Positions 1-8,989 of a stretch of DNA of 64,000 nt are shown piece after piece (position 1 is the first letter of the stretch; every line of letters starts with the position of its first letter). The position numbers were made by a program, and so were the translations under genes. The DNA lies in the NCBI RefSeq assembly GCF_027257875.1, contig NZ_JAPVQY010000011.1, positions 1 to 64,000 on the forward strand, written 5' to 3'. This stretch comes from Burkholderia sp. IMCC1007. GTDB lineage: Bacteria > Pseudomonadota > Gammaproteobacteria > Burkholderiales > Burkholderiaceae. Under the pieces are notes generated by a model, which did no database searches, was not told where the DNA came from, and saw only the letters and a list, made by a program, of their open reading frames with translations.

Positions 1-119
1 CACCAAGAGCGGGCCGACCTCGTTACCGATACCTTCCGACATCTTATGCTTCGCCAATCAGCAAAGCACCGGCCGTAAGCCCGCTTCATCCTTCGGAGTC
101 GGGCAGGCCCGATGGACAA

Positions 120-1589
120 CTACTGAGCTTTGCTGCGGGTTTCGCCGTGCGACCTCTCGGGGCGATCGTATTCGGACGTCTGGGCGACCTGGTCGGCCGC
201 AAGTACACGTTCCTCGTGACGATCGTATTGATGGGCGGCTCGACGTTCCTCATCGGGCTGCTGCCGGGCTTTGCCACCATCGGGATCGCGTCGCCGATCC
301 TGTTTATCGCGATGCGGATGATTCAGGGGCTCGCGCTGGGCGGCGAGTACGGTGGCGCGGCGACTTATGTCGCGGAGCATGCGCCGAATGACCGGCGCGG
401 GGCATGGACTGCCTGGATCCAGATGACCGCGACGCTCGGGCTATTTCTGTCGCTGGTGGTCATTCTGGGCGTTCGAACCACGACGGGCGAAGGTCTGTTC
501 GCATCGTGGGGATGGCGAGTGCCATTCCTGATGTCCATCGTGTTGCTCGGAATATCCGTGTGGATTCGTCTGCAGTTGCACGAGTCGCCTGCATTCGAGC
601 GCATGAAGGCGGAAGGCACTCGCTCGAAGGCACCCGTCGCAGAGGCATTCGGGCAATGGAAGAACCTAAAGCTGGTGCTGGTCGTGCTGTTCGGACTAAC
701 GGCGGGGCAGGCAGTCGTCTGGTACACGGGGCAGTTCTACACGCTGTTCTTTCTGACGCAGACGCTCAAGCTCGAGGGTTCGGCGTCGAACATGATCCTT
801 GCTATCGCACTCGTGATCTCGGCGCCGTTCTATGTCGTGTTCGGTTCATTGTCCGACCGGATCGGGCGCAAGCCGATCATCATGATCGGTTTCGCATTGG
901 CGGTCACCACCTACTTTCCACTGTTCAAGGGACTCACACACTTTATCAATCCCGCGTTGGAGACGGCACAACGGAATGCGCCGATCGTAGTGAAGGCATT
1001 TCCTCGCGAGTGTTCGTTCCAGTTCAATCCGGTCGGTACGGCGACCTTTACCAGTTCGTGCGATATCGCCAAGAGTGCGCTTTCGAAAGCCGGGCTGAGC
1101 TACCGTAACGAACCGGCGGCCGCGGGCGAGAAGGCGACGATCGTCGTCGGTGGCAGCGTTATTTCGTCATACGATGGAAAATCTGCCGACGCAGCCACGC
1201 AAGCGCGTGATTTCGATTGGGCGCTGCAACGCGCGCTGCAGGATAACGGCTATCCGGCGAAGGCGGATCCGAGCAAGATCAACTGGCCGATGGCGATCCT
1301 TCTGCTGGCGACCCTGATGGTCTACGGCACGATGGTCTACGGACCGATCGCGGCCATGCTCGTCGAGTATTTTCCGACACGGATCCGCTACACATCGATG
1401 TCGTTGCCATATCACATCGGCAACGGATGGTTCGGTGGATTCCTGCCGGCTTCCGCATTCGCGATCGTCGCCGCAAACGGGAACATCTATTCCGGCCTCT
1501 GGTATCCGATCGTCATTGCGACCGCTTCGCTGATCGTCGGGATGTCGTGCGTGCGCGAGACGCGCGGCACCGAAATCTGCGGAAACTGA
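120..1589 (+). pseudogene. 5'-truncated MHS-family (metabolite:H+ symporter) transporter
   Basis: The protein aligns closely with the intact MHS transporter at 14488-16179, but homology begins only at LLSFAAGFAVRP. About 65 N-terminal residues, including the first membrane helix, are missing, and the upstream 119 bases do not resemble the family. The remainder is open to a TGA at 1587-1589. It contains the MFS loop 2-3 motif GRLGDLVGRKYTF, the loop 8-9 motif SDRIGRKP and the long periplasmic insertion typical of this subgroup. A GTG at 147 could start translation, but it would give a carrier without helix 1, so I call it broken. The gap to the carbonic-anhydrase-like gene downstream is short, suggesting a former operon. 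In the first 78 bases a plus-strand tail reads to a TAA and cannot be assigned. Confidence 0.8.
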
Positions 1590-1623
1590 CCAGACGACAT
1601 TTCGATAAGGAGTCGAGCGAATC

Positions 1624-2175
1624 ATGGCGTTGTACGAATATCGAGGCGCGGCTCCTCGCATTCATGCGTCCGCTTACGTACACCCGAGCGCAAGCATCAT
1701 CGGCGACGTGATCGTCGGCGCCGGTTGCTATATCGGGCCGGGTGCATCGCTGCGTGGGGATTTCGGCGCCATTCGCGTCGGCGAGGGCAGCAACGTACAG
1801 GATAACTGTACGTTGCATGTCGGGCATGGAATGATTTGTTTGCTCGGCGCACGATCTCATGTCGGCCACGGCGCCGTGGTCCATGGCGCACAACTGGAGC
1901 GCAACGTCCTGATCGGGATGAATGCCGTCGTGATGGACGACGCGATAGTCGGAGATTCGGCCATCGTAGCGGCGTGCGCGTGCGTCAAATCGGGAATGCA
2001 GGTGCCGGCACGAACGCTGGTCATGGGCGTGCCCGCACGTATCGTCCGTGTACTGACCGACGCGGAACTGCATGAGAAGGTCGAAGCGACGAACCGCTAC
2101 TGCGAACTCGCGGCAGCGAGTTTAGCGACGACACGCCAAATCGCCCGGCCGGTGCCTCGGCCCTCTTGGGAATAA
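1624..2175 (+). CDS. gamma-carbonic anhydrase / PaaY-CaiE family hexapeptide-repeat protein
   Basis: The 183-residue protein is built of left-handed beta-helix hexapeptide repeats (for example residues 14-75, with ASIIGDVIVGAG and GEGSNVQDNCTLHVG), as in PaaY and CaiE. These proteins act as thioesterases or carbonic anhydrases next to CoA-dependent catabolic pathways. The His of HVGHG near residue 65 and the GHGAVVHG segment fit the metal-binding histidines of the gamma class. A start with AAGGAG about 12 bases upstream was chosen. It follows the truncated MHS gene by 34 bases and was probably its operon partner. A role in rescuing CoA in aromatic or organic-acid breakdown is inferred from the family only. 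Confidence 0.85.
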   Translation: MALYEYRGAAPRIHASAYVHPSASIIGDVIVGAGCYIGPGASLRGDFGAIRVGEGSNVQDNCTLHVGHGMICLLGARSHVGHGAVVHGAQLERNVLIGMNAVVMDDAIVGDSAIVAACACVKSGMQVPARTLVMGVPARIVRVLTDAELHEKVEATNRYCELAAASLATTRQIARPVPRPSWE

Positions 2176-2424
2176 GGGAAGTAGTTCCGTTATGACTTTA
2201 TGGTCGGAGCACTCGACTGGTGGCATCACAAATCGATGTTGGATGCGCGAGATCACCGAGAGGCTCGTCGAGAATCGGATCAATCTCACTGCAAGAAACT
2301 GCTGAACGGATGTCAGCTATGCCGGCTTTTGCCTCGTCAGTGAGGTCTTTGCGATGCGCTTGCGGACAGGACTCGAGCCAGTCGTTGTCGAAGAAAAAAA
2401 GGGTTTGAGGAATTGGGAGTCTTC

Positions 2425-3420
2425 TTAGTTATGACCAACGACCGCGCGCGCGGTGTAAGGCTCCTCCAGCGCAATGAGCTCGTCGGTGGTGAGTTCAACC
2501 TTCAGAGCAGCAAGTGCATCGTCGAGCTGGCCGATCTTTGATGCGCCGACAATCGGCGCTGACACCGCAGGCTTTGCAAGCACCCATGCGAGTGCCACCT
2601 GAGCCATCGGAATGCGGCGACGCTCCGCGATGCGCTGCACGACACCGATGATAGCCTCATCCGAGGAAGCTGTACTGCCCACAAGCAGTTTTCCAAAATC
2701 GTCGGCCCGGGAGCGTTCCGTTTGAACGTCTGCGGGCCGAGTGAGGCGGCCGCGTGCGAGTGGGCTCCATGGCAGCACGCCAACACCCTGATCCTGGCAA
2801 AGCGGCAGCATTTCCCGTTCTTCTTCCCGATACAGAAGATTGACGAGATTCTGCATCGTGACGAAGGTTGTCCATCCGTTGCGTCGCGCGACCTCCTGCG
2901 CCTTGGCAAATTGCCAGGCGAACATCGACGAAGCACCGATGTATCGCACCTTGCCCGAACGGACAACGTCATGCAGCGCTTCCATCGTCTCCTCGATGGG
3001 CGTTTTGTAGTCCCAGCGGTGAATCTGGTACAGATCGACGTAATCAGTGCCAAGTCGCCTGAGGCTCGCGTCTATCTCCGTCATGATGGCCTTGCGCGAA
3101 AGCCCCTGGCGATTCGGCGACGTGGAGCTTCCCACGCCGCCGGCCGGAAAGAACACTTTGGTCGCTATTACAAGTTCTTCGCGAGGAAGCAACTCCTTTA
3201 GAACTTTTCCAACAATGACTTCGGATGTTCCTGCCGAGTAGCTGTTCGCGGTGTCGAAAAAATTGATGCCCTTTTCAACAGCGTGGCGAAGAATTGGTCT
3301 CGCTGCTTCTTCGTCGAGAGTCCAAGGATGCGCACCCGCGGTCGGCTCTCCGTATGTCATGCAACCCAGACAAAGGCGGGATATGTCCAGACCGGTACTG
3401 CCCAGCTTCGTGTATTCCAT
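2425..3420 (-). CDS. aldo/keto reductase, YajO-like
   Basis: This is an NAD(P)H-dependent carbonyl reductase of the aldo/keto reductase superfamily with a TIM barrel. The sequence resembles E. coli YajO over its whole length (331 residues), beginning YTKLGSTGLDISRLCLG and containing FDTANSY with the catalytic Asp and Tyr, ATKVF with the catalytic Lys, QIHRWDY with the His, and the late IVGASK cofactor segment. The start was set at the ATG preceded by GGAGG, not at an upstream ATG that gives 21 unlike residues. It is transcribed divergently from an ArsR regulator, and the shared intergenic region carries a perfect dyad between its -35 and -10, so repression by that regulator is likely. The physiological substrate is unknown. 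Confidence 0.9.
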   Translation of the reverse strand: MEYTKLGSTGLDISRLCLGCMTYGEPTAGAHPWTLDEEAARPILRHAVEKGINFFDTANSYSAGTSEVIVGKVLKELLPREELVIATKVFFPAGGVGSSTSPNRQGLSRKAIMTEIDASLRRLGTDYVDLYQIHRWDYKTPIEETMEALHDVVRSGKVRYIGASSMFAWQFAKAQEVARRNGWTTFVTMQNLVNLLYREEEREMLPLCQDQGVGVLPWSPLARGRLTRPADVQTERSRADDFGKLLVGSTASSDEAIIGVVQRIAERRRIPMAQVALAWVLAKPAVSAPIVGASKIGQLDDALAALKVELTTDELIALEEPYTARAVVGHN

Positions 3421-3479
3421 AAAACCTCCAGTTTTATGCCGCCGGTGGTTGGCCGCTCGGCGGATAGGTATAATCGAAG

Positions 3480-3511
3480 CCATATCTTAATCACGATATG
3501 GTAAATGTCAA
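3480..3511 (-). promoter_or_regulatory. promoter of the aldo/keto reductase with internal 7-bp dyad operator
   Basis: On the minus strand TTGACA (3506-3511) is followed after 16-17 bases by TAAGAT/AAGATA (3483-3489). A perfect inverted repeat, CCATATC at 3480-3486 and GATATGG at 3495-3501 with an 8-base spacer, lies between and over these elements. This is the classic position for a repressor site. The divergent ArsR-type gene begins at 3533, so it is the obvious candidate ligand. Confidence 0.65.
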
Positions 3512-3532
3512 GCCATACCTTTGGGGGGTAGT

Positions 3533-3883
3533 ATGTCAACACAGCTTCCGCAACCGGCTCGCGATGATATCGATCTGGGAGCGGTTTTCGCAGCGCTTAC
3601 GGATCCGCTGCGGCGCAAAGCGATCGCCGTTCTGGCTACGTTGCCCGACGGTGAAGAACGTAGCTGTGCGTCTTTTGGATTCTCGGTTGCAAAGGCTTCG
3701 CTGACTCACCACTTTAAGGTGTTGCGAGAGGTAGGGCTGATCGGGCAGGTCGACTACGGCAACCGGCGCTGTTCAATTCTTCGCCGTGCAGACATCGATG
3801 CACGTTTCCCTGGGCTGCTCGCATTACTTGTTTCAGAGCTCTCCAAAGAGAATGCGGTTTGCCCAGGTTTGACCGCAGTCTGA
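3533..3883 (+). CDS. ArsR/HTH_20 family transcriptional regulator
   Basis: This small winged-helix regulator of about 116 residues contains DPLRRKAIAVLATLPDGEERSC, then the recognition-helix segment SVAKASLTHHFKVLREVGLI and the wing VDYGNRRCSILRR. The metal-binding cysteine pairs of classical ArsR (ELCVCDL) are absent, which suggests it senses an organic or redox signal. An upstream TTG is possible, but the ATG at 3533 is preceded by a GGGGGG stretch at normal distance. It probably controls itself and the divergent aldo/keto reductase through the dyad at 3480-3501. Confidence 0.85.
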   Translation: MSTQLPQPARDDIDLGAVFAALTDPLRRKAIAVLATLPDGEERSCASFGFSVAKASLTHHFKVLREVGLIGQVDYGNRRCSILRRADIDARFPGLLALLVSELSKENAVCPGLTAV

Positions 3884-3993
3884 CATCGCTTGGGGTGATC
3901 GACGATCCGCACGCCCAGCGGATGTATGATTTGTGATCGTCGCGGCAGGCGATGTCGGCGTCGTCATCAACACGGCGGCGATGGCGCGTCGCC

Positions 3994-4231
3994 CTAACCT
4001 CCGGCAAGCAGTCGTTGAAGTGCTTGGAGAAACACGCGTACGCGTAAAGGAACGTATTTTCGCAAAGGTAGAAGCGCCCACGCCGAGAGATGTTGGGGTT
4101 GGGCGTCATCTAATGTCAACCGCCAGAGAGCCGTCCGCAAGTTTTTACGGACATCCAGATGCGTTAAAAGCGCCAACCCGAGCCCAGCCAGGCAGGCCTC
4201 TCGCACGCCTTCGACGCTATTGCAAATAAAA
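3994..4231 (-). pseudogene. 3' part of a LysR-type regulator, interrupted by the ISL3 element
   Basis: Read on the minus strand this codes for FICNSVEGVREACLAGLGLALL and the following C-terminal residues, the end of a LysR effector-binding domain, finishing at a TAG (3994-3996). The reading frame enters directly from the IS. The rest of the domain continues on the far side of the IS at 5537-5600 with the same target duplication. The frame across the A-rich target is off by one base, so the gene had probably already decayed. Confidence 0.7.
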
Positions 4232-4253
4232 GGTTCATCGAGGATTACCGGGG
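4224..4253. repeat. left end of ISL3-family IS: target duplication plus inverted repeat
   Basis: The 8-bp sequence AAATAAAA (4224-4231) is directly followed by a terminal repeat beginning GGTTCATCG (4232-4253). The same 8 bases stand immediately outside the other terminus at 5537-5544, which fixes the insertion boundaries exactly. Confidence 0.85.
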
Positions 4254-5536
4254 AACGCGGCGCGGATCTTGAGGAAGAAGTATTCGTCGTCGCGGTACCC
4301 GTAACCCCGACGCTTGATGACCTTGATGGTGTTGTTGATGCCTTCAACGACGCTGGTATTGAGCGGATGGCGGCAGCGAGTAACGATTCCGTGCCAGTAG
4401 CCCTGCAGGCGCTCGGCGAACTTTTGCAGGGCAGCGATCCCGCTTTGTTGAGCCTGCTCGAACCATTGCTCCCAAGCCTTTTGCGCCCAGGCCGGTTTTT
4501 GGTAGAACCAGAGCCGCTTGAGTTCGTCGCGTAACACGTAGACGCATAACAGCGACTGATTGGCCGCCAGCAACTCCTTCAGGTGCACGGCCTGATCCGG
4601 TTTGAGGTTGTGGCGATTGCGCAGCAACAGCCAGCGGCTGGACTTCAGGACCTTGCGGGCTGGCTTGTCATGTCGGAGTTGATTGGCCTGATCGACCCGC
4701 ACCCGATCGATTACTTCGCGGCCGTACTTGGCCACGACGTGGTACAGGTCGAAGACGATTTCCGCCTGCGGGCACTGTTCCCTGATTTCGAGTTCATAGG
4801 CCGTAGTCATGTCGATCGCTACCGCTTCGATACGCTTGGCCGCGCCTTTGGGAAGCTGTTCGAAGAAGGTCCGTGCCGTCTCACGCGAGCGTCCCGGCCC
4901 GATCCAAAGTACTTGCCGGCTGATCGGGTCGACCACCACCGTGGCGTAGCGATGGCCTTTATGCAGCGCGAACTCGTCCATCGCCAGATAGCGGATCGTC
5001 GACCAGTCCGGCTCGGCCACGCGGGCACGCAAGCGCATCTTGTCGATCGATTTGACCGTGTGCCAGCCCAGATCGTAGAAGGCCGCCACCGCCTGCACGC
5101 TGGCCGCTTGCAACAACTTCTCGCAGGCCTTGGCGAAGCGCTCCGTCACTCGCTGGTAACGGCCCAGCCACGCCAGCTTCTCCAACCGCGGACCGCCGCA
5201 GCGTTCGCACCAGACCCGACGACGGGGGACGTGCAGCACCACCCGGTACTCGAACAGCGGCAGGTCACGCACCCGGCGAACCGTTGTCTCGTGGATCTGC
5301 TGGCAGCGTGCCCCGCATTGCTCGCAGTACATGACCTTGTTGACCGGCTTCAAATACAGCGACAGCGTGCGGCCTTCGCCTTCCGGCCATTCCACTCGCT
5401 CCAACCGATAGCCGGTCCAGCAGCCCAGCGTCTGAAGTGCCTTACGATCGAGCAATTGCCTCTCCTGACGTCCTTAAAGTCAGGCGTCAGGTTACGCAAT
5501 CGCTCCCAAACCCTCCACGGTTTCCTGCGATGAACC
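4232..5536 (-). mobile_element. complete ISL3-family insertion sequence (1305 bp)
   Basis: Imperfect terminal inverted repeats of about 22 bp (GGTTCATCG-AGGATTACCG against GGTTCATCGCAGGAAACCG) enclose one transposase gene. A perfect 8-bp direct repeat flanks the element, the duplication length known for ISL3 elements. The transposase frame is intact and the duplication has not decayed, so the insertion looks recent. Confidence 0.9.
4235..5455 (-). CDS. ISL3-family transposase
   Basis: The 406-residue DDE transposase has the N-terminal zinc-binding region typical of ISL3 (YCEQCGARC near residues 43-51 and CERCGGP near 83-89). A helix-turn-helix segment follows (VQAVAAFYDLGWHTVKSIDK), and then the DDE core with YLAMDEFALHKGHRYATVVVD and VAIDMTTAYE. 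It ends at KIRAAFPGNPR, as in close relatives, with its stop inside the terminal repeat. No frameshift is visible, so it should be functional. It was not assigned to a named IS because that needs a database search. Confidence 0.93.
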   Translation of the reverse strand: MLDRKALQTLGCWTGYRLERVEWPEGEGRTLSLYLKPVNKVMYCEQCGARCQQIHETTVRRVRDLPLFEYRVVLHVPRRRVWCERCGGPRLEKLAWLGRYQRVTERFAKACEKLLQAASVQAVAAFYDLGWHTVKSIDKMRLRARVAEPDWSTIRYLAMDEFALHKGHRYATVVVDPISRQVLWIGPGRSRETARTFFEQLPKGAAKRIEAVAIDMTTAYELEIREQCPQAEIVFDLYHVVAKYGREVIDRVRVDQANQLRHDKPARKVLKSSRWLLLRNRHNLKPDQAVHLKELLAANQSLLCVYVLRDELKRLWFYQKPAWAQKAWEQWFEQAQQSGIAALQKFAERLQGYWHGIVTRCRHPLNTSVVEGINNTIKVIKRRGYGYRDDEYFFLKIRAAFPGNPR

Positions 5537-5544
5537 AAATAAAA
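5515..5544. repeat. right end of ISL3-family IS: inverted repeat plus target duplication
   Basis: The terminal repeat (5515-5536, ending CGATGAACC) is the partner of the repeat starting at 4232 and is followed by AAATAAAA (5537-5544), identical to 4224-4231. Confidence 0.85.
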
Positions 5545-5600
5545 GCGGCCGTCTACGCGCAACGACTTCATATGTTCGCCGTCCATGAAGGGCCATGTCG
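5537..5600 (-). pseudogene. middle fragment of the LysR-type regulator upstream of the IS
   Basis: On the minus strand this reads LYLPTWPFMDGEHMKSLRVDGRF, matching the LysR effector-domain pattern (W.F....VRVRGRF) that immediately precedes the part found at 3994-4231. The N-terminal DNA-binding half is missing: the sequence joins an oppositely oriented old-yellow-enzyme fragment near 5600. The regulator was therefore broken by a rearrangement as well as by the IS. Confidence 0.6.
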
Positions 5601-5783
5601 GCAGATATAGGAGTGGGCGTCGTCGCTATTGGCCGCGGTGCGCTGGCGAAACCCGATTGGCCAGCGAAAGTTCCGGCAGACGTCGAGTTGCTGAGCTTTG
5701 ATCAGGAGATTCTGCGCCCGATCGCGAACATCAAGGACAGCGAAATCGCAATGCAGACCGGCGACTTGCGACTGCCAGATTGA
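5601..5783 (+). pseudogene. 3' fragment of an NADH:flavin oxidoreductase (old yellow enzyme family)
   Basis: The translated end VVAIGRGALAKPDWPAKV followed by FDQEILRPIANIKDSE is characteristic of the C-terminus of old-yellow-enzyme-type oxidoreductases (pattern GRGALANPDWP...F...IL.PIANIK). Only about 60 residues remain before the TGA at 5781-5783, and the rest is replaced by the LysR remnant. It lies tail to tail with the intact LysR gene that ends at 5795. Confidence 0.65.
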
Positions 5784-5794
5784 GCGCCAGGACG

Positions 5795-6754
5795 TCAAGT
5801 TGTCTGCGTCCGATTCTTCCTGGCGTATTTGCGCAGTTCACTCGCGGTCAGCACGAATTCATGGTTATCGAGCAACTCTCCGATCGCGAAATCGATGAAA
5901 ATCCGTACCCGTCGCGGTAGGTTGTCGCGTTGACCGTAATAGATGTAGAGCCCTCTCCTGTCACTGATCTTGTCGACGAAGAGAGGAACAAGTCCGCCAC
6001 TTCGGATTCGCGGCGCGGCATTGATACTGTCGATCATTCCGATTCCAAAGCCCGACGCGACCGCCTCCATTTCCGCCTCAGGATCGTTGGTCGAGAATAC
6101 GGCCGCGACATTGCGCACTTGAATTTCGCCGCGCACCTGGAACTCCCACGGTAGCAGTCTGCCGGTTGACGGATTCCGGTAACCGGTACACCGGTGGTTC
6201 GACAACTGCTCGATGCTAACTGGTACGCCCGCCGCTTCTAGATAGGCGGGCGCTGCGCACGGGATATCCTGAATCGGGAAGAGCCGCCGTGCGATGACCT
6301 GGTTTTCAGGCGGCGAACCAGCACGGAAGCCGACATCGATGCGTTCGGACACCAGATCAGAAAAGCGCTCTTCCAGGATGAGTTCCACCTCGACGCGAGG
6401 ATGCGCGGCGCGAAAGCTGGCCAGCAGTGGAAGAAGTACTCTCCGGCCTACGGGCCCGGCTGCGGCAATGCGAATGATTCCTTGCTCGTCACTGCTGGCA
6501 TTGCGTGCCCCACTCAAAACGCGCTGCAAACCCTCGAGTTGAGGCGTGACCGCATCGAGGAATTGCCTGCCGTCCTCTGTCAGCGTGCTGCTCCTCGTGG
6601 TCCGGTGGAACAGTCGGGTTCCAAGGTGAGTTTCGAGTTGGCCGATTGCCTTGCTGACGGCTTGAGCCGTCATGCCCTGCGCTAATGCAACTTGCCTGAA
6701 GCTGCCAGCTTTTGCAGCCTCGATAAAAATCTCAACAGCGCGTAGCTCGTTCAT
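5795..6754 (-). CDS. LysR family transcriptional regulator
   Basis: This 319-residue regulator has an N-terminal winged helix-turn-helix (MNELRAVEIFIEAAKAGSFRQ and the recognition segment TAQAVSKAIGQLETHLGTRLF) and a periplasmic-binding-like effector domain. The LFHRTTRS and GR.FLD patterns are those of the LTTR subgroup that guards short oxidoreductase genes. The start at the ATG of MNELRAV was preferred to an upstream in-frame ATG that adds 18 unlike residues. It is transcribed away from the SDR/DJ-1 pair at 6904, so that pair is the likely target. Confidence 0.88.
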   Translation of the reverse strand: MNELRAVEIFIEAAKAGSFRQVALAQGMTAQAVSKAIGQLETHLGTRLFHRTTRSSTLTEDGRQFLDAVTPQLEGLQRVLSGARNASSDEQGIIRIAAAGPVGRRVLLPLLASFRAAHPRVEVELILEERFSDLVSERIDVGFRAGSPPENQVIARRLFPIQDIPCAAPAYLEAAGVPVSIEQLSNHRCTGYRNPSTGRLLPWEFQVRGEIQVRNVAAVFSTNDPEAEMEAVASGFGIGMIDSINAAPRIRSGGLVPLFVDKISDRRGLYIYYGQRDNLPRRVRIFIDFAIGELLDNHEFVLTASELRKYARKNRTQTT

Positions 6755-6903
6755 CGCAGGAATAGTATGGAGCAAGGCGGACAAATGGTAGCAACTTTTG
6801 GTTGTCAATGATTTTACCGATCTGGCGCTACCGTGTCATGAAGCCGTTGAATAGACTTTAGTTCGTTCCCGAAAGGGCTTGACCAAACCGTTGGAGAAAA
6901 TCG

Positions 6904-7674
6904 ATGACGGACCAAAACCAGACTTTTTCAGAACGCACCGCGGTCGTGACTGGCGCCTCGAGCGGGATCGGTCTCGCAACGGCGCGCCTTCTGGCCGCAC
7001 GCGGCGCAAAGGTTGCGTTGCTGGCGCGCCGCAAGAAAAACCTTGATAAAGCTGTCGAAGAGATAAGGCAGGCTGGCGGTACCGCTCTCGCCGTTGAGGT
7101 AGACGTGACAGTTCAGGCGTCTGTCGACGTTGCAGCACAGGCGGTATCGACGGCATTCGGCCGAACGGACCTTGTCTTCAACAATGCGGGGGTGATGCTG
7201 CCGGGCGCAATCGACGATCTGAATCTCGGCGAGTGGGAGAAACAGATCGACCTCAACGTGACGGGCGTCATGCGCGTTCTGCACGCCTTCATCCCTCAAC
7301 TGAAACAGGCTGCCTCAGAAGGCGCAAGCGTCGATCTAATCAACACTTCTTCGATCGCGGCCCAGTATATTTATCCATACTTCTCCGTGTACACCGCGAC
7401 GAAGGCGTATGTGAGCCACCTGACGCGGCACCTGCGCGTGGAGCTCGGCCAACAGAACATCCGCGTTTCGATGATCGAACCGGGCATCGTCGCGACCGAA
7501 TTGCAGGGACATGTCACTTTCCAGGGTGCCAAGGACTGGCTGGCATCGGCCGAGAAGACGATCGAGTTTCTGCAGCCAGGGGATGTCGCCGAAGTGGTGG
7601 CGTTCCTCGCAAGCCAGCCGAAACGCGTGAACCTGCAGCAGGTCGTAATCATGCCGACCAGACAAGGCGTCTGA
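6904..7674 (+). CDS. short-chain dehydrogenase/reductase
   Basis: This 256-residue classical SDR has a Rossmann fold. TGASSGIG at 16-23 binds the cofactor, NNAG is at 93-96, and the catalytic residues are Ser150, Tyr163 and Lys167 (YTATK). ARRKK just after beta-strand 2 suggests NADP(H) preference. A GGAG precedes the ATG by 8 bases. The gene is followed by a DJ-1/PfpI-like gene and is divergent from a LysR regulator, a common redox or aldehyde-stress arrangement. The natural substrate cannot be told from the sequence. Confidence 0.92.
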   Translation: MTDQNQTFSERTAVVTGASSGIGLATARLLAARGAKVALLARRKKNLDKAVEEIRQAGGTALAVEVDVTVQASVDVAAQAVSTAFGRTDLVFNNAGVMLPGAIDDLNLGEWEKQIDLNVTGVMRVLHAFIPQLKQAASEGASVDLINTSSIAAQYIYPYFSVYTATKAYVSHLTRHLRVELGQQNIRVSMIEPGIVATELQGHVTFQGAKDWLASAEKTIEFLQPGDVAEVVAFLASQPKRVNLQQVVIMPTRQGV

Positions 7675-7711
7675 CGAACAGTATGAAAAGCACATGAGGA
7701 ATCCATTAGCT

Positions 7712-8584
7712 ATGAAGTTCAAGACTCTCGTGTTCGTCGTTCTTGGAATAGCGACCGTAGCGACCGCATACGCGGCTAGCGAATCCGGTGGGCCAGCGAC
7801 GAAGGGTCGAGTATTGCTTGTCGCGTCGAGCACCGATACCCTGCGTCTGAAAGAAGGCAAGAAGGACCCCACAGGGTTTTATCTCGACGAGCTGGCCGTG
7901 CCCGCTCGGCGCCTCATCGCCGAGGGCTATGACGTCGTGGTCGCGACTCCTAACGGGAAAAAGCCGGTCATGGATAAGACGTCGGTTCAGATTTCGCTGT
8001 TCGACGACAGGGCCGAGCTCGACAAGGCACTCCATTTCGTCGCGACATACCCGAGCATGCAGCATCCCATTACGCTTAAACAGGCTGCTGCGCAATCCGA
8101 GCAATTCGCCGCCGTGTATGTCCCGGGCGGTCACGCGCCGATGAACGACTTGATGCACGACCCTGACCTCGGGCGCATCCTGCGGCAGTTCCACGAGGCG
8201 GGAAAACCGACGGCATTCCTGTGTCACGGGCCCATCGCGTCGCTTGCGGCACTTCAACACAGCAATGAATACCGAACAGCGCTCACAGACGGCGACAACG
8301 CGGCCCTGAAAAAGTACTCAGCTGGTTGGCAATACGCCGGCTACAACATGACGATCTTTTCGAATGGTGAAGAGTCCATCATCGAGAAGGACGTGCTGCA
8401 TGGTCATGTGCCGTTCTATGTGGCCGATGCGTTGAAAGCGGCAGGAGGCAACATCACAAACGGACCGATTTGGAAGAGCTATGTTGTGCGGGATCGCGAG
8501 TTGATCACCGGGCAGAATCCCCAGTCGGACAAGGCGCTCGCGAGCGAGCTTTTGAAGGCGCTCGCCGAACGCAGCACAGGGTAG
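7712..8584 (+). CDS. secreted DJ-1/PfpI family (class I glutamine amidotransferase-like) protein
   Basis: The protein has an N-terminal hydrophobic signal peptide (KFKTLVFVVLGIATVATAYA), so it is probably exported. The body has the DJ-1/Hsp31 fold: EGYDVVVATPNGKKPVMD, a GGHAPMNDLMHD segment and the nucleophile elbow FLCHGPIASL with the reactive Cys. Such proteins detoxify reactive carbonyls or act as chaperones. An in-frame ATG at 7694 would add six residues, and the choice does not change the signal peptide. It lies 37 bases after the SDR gene and probably forms an operon with it. Confidence 0.85.
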   Translation: MKFKTLVFVVLGIATVATAYAASESGGPATKGRVLLVASSTDTLRLKEGKKDPTGFYLDELAVPARRLIAEGYDVVVATPNGKKPVMDKTSVQISLFDDRAELDKALHFVATYPSMQHPITLKQAAAQSEQFAAVYVPGGHAPMNDLMHDPDLGRILRQFHEAGKPTAFLCHGPIASLAALQHSNEYRTALTDGDNAALKKYSAGWQYAGYNMTIFSNGEESIIEKDVLHGHVPFYVADALKAAGGNITNGPIWKSYVVRDRELITGQNPQSDKALASELLKALAERSTG

Positions 8585-8591
8585 TCGAATC

Positions 8592-8870
8592 ATGCACAGG
8601 GACATCGTAGCGCGGACCGTTGGCCAAACGCCGTTTGAGGGAAACATTGTAACAGCGCCATTCGGCCTGCTGCCGATCTTGCTGATGCTCGGTATGGGCG
8701 GCTTGTGCATCGGCACGGAAGAATTCGCGTCGATGAGTCTTTTGCCTGATATTGCCGCGACCACGCATGTATCGATCGCGAATGCAGGAGGCTTGATCAG
8801 TGCGTACGCGACGGGCGTCGTGGTCGCGGTCATATCGGGTGGAAGAGTCGGTCGGTTTCCGACTGACTAG
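8592..8870 (+). pseudogene. N-terminal fragment of an AraJ-like MFS exporter
   Basis: The first membrane segments match the AraJ/DHA1 pattern (LLMLGMGGLCIGTEEFASMSLLPDIA...ISAYATGVVV), but the frame stops after 92 residues and no later helices are found downstream. A full carrier would need about 400 residues. It starts 8 bases after the DJ-1-like gene, so it may once have been third in that operon. Confidence 0.7.
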
Positions 8871-8989
8871 GGTACGGAAGCAAATTCATACCTGAAACGA
8901 TGCTAGCGCACGCTGCTGGCCGATGCCGGTTCAGACAGACTGGCGGGCGGCATCACCCTTCCGAGCGGCTGGTCGATCGCGGCTTGCGC

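Noticed and set aside
1-119. Possible gene ends at the left edge (plus-strand tail to a TAA at 76-78, or a 14-codon minus-strand start at 42)
   Set aside because: Too short to assign to any family, and the two readings exclude each other.
4583-5533. 316-residue plus-strand frame inside the IS
   Set aside because: It is the mirror of the ISL3 transposase, whose motifs are on the minus strand.
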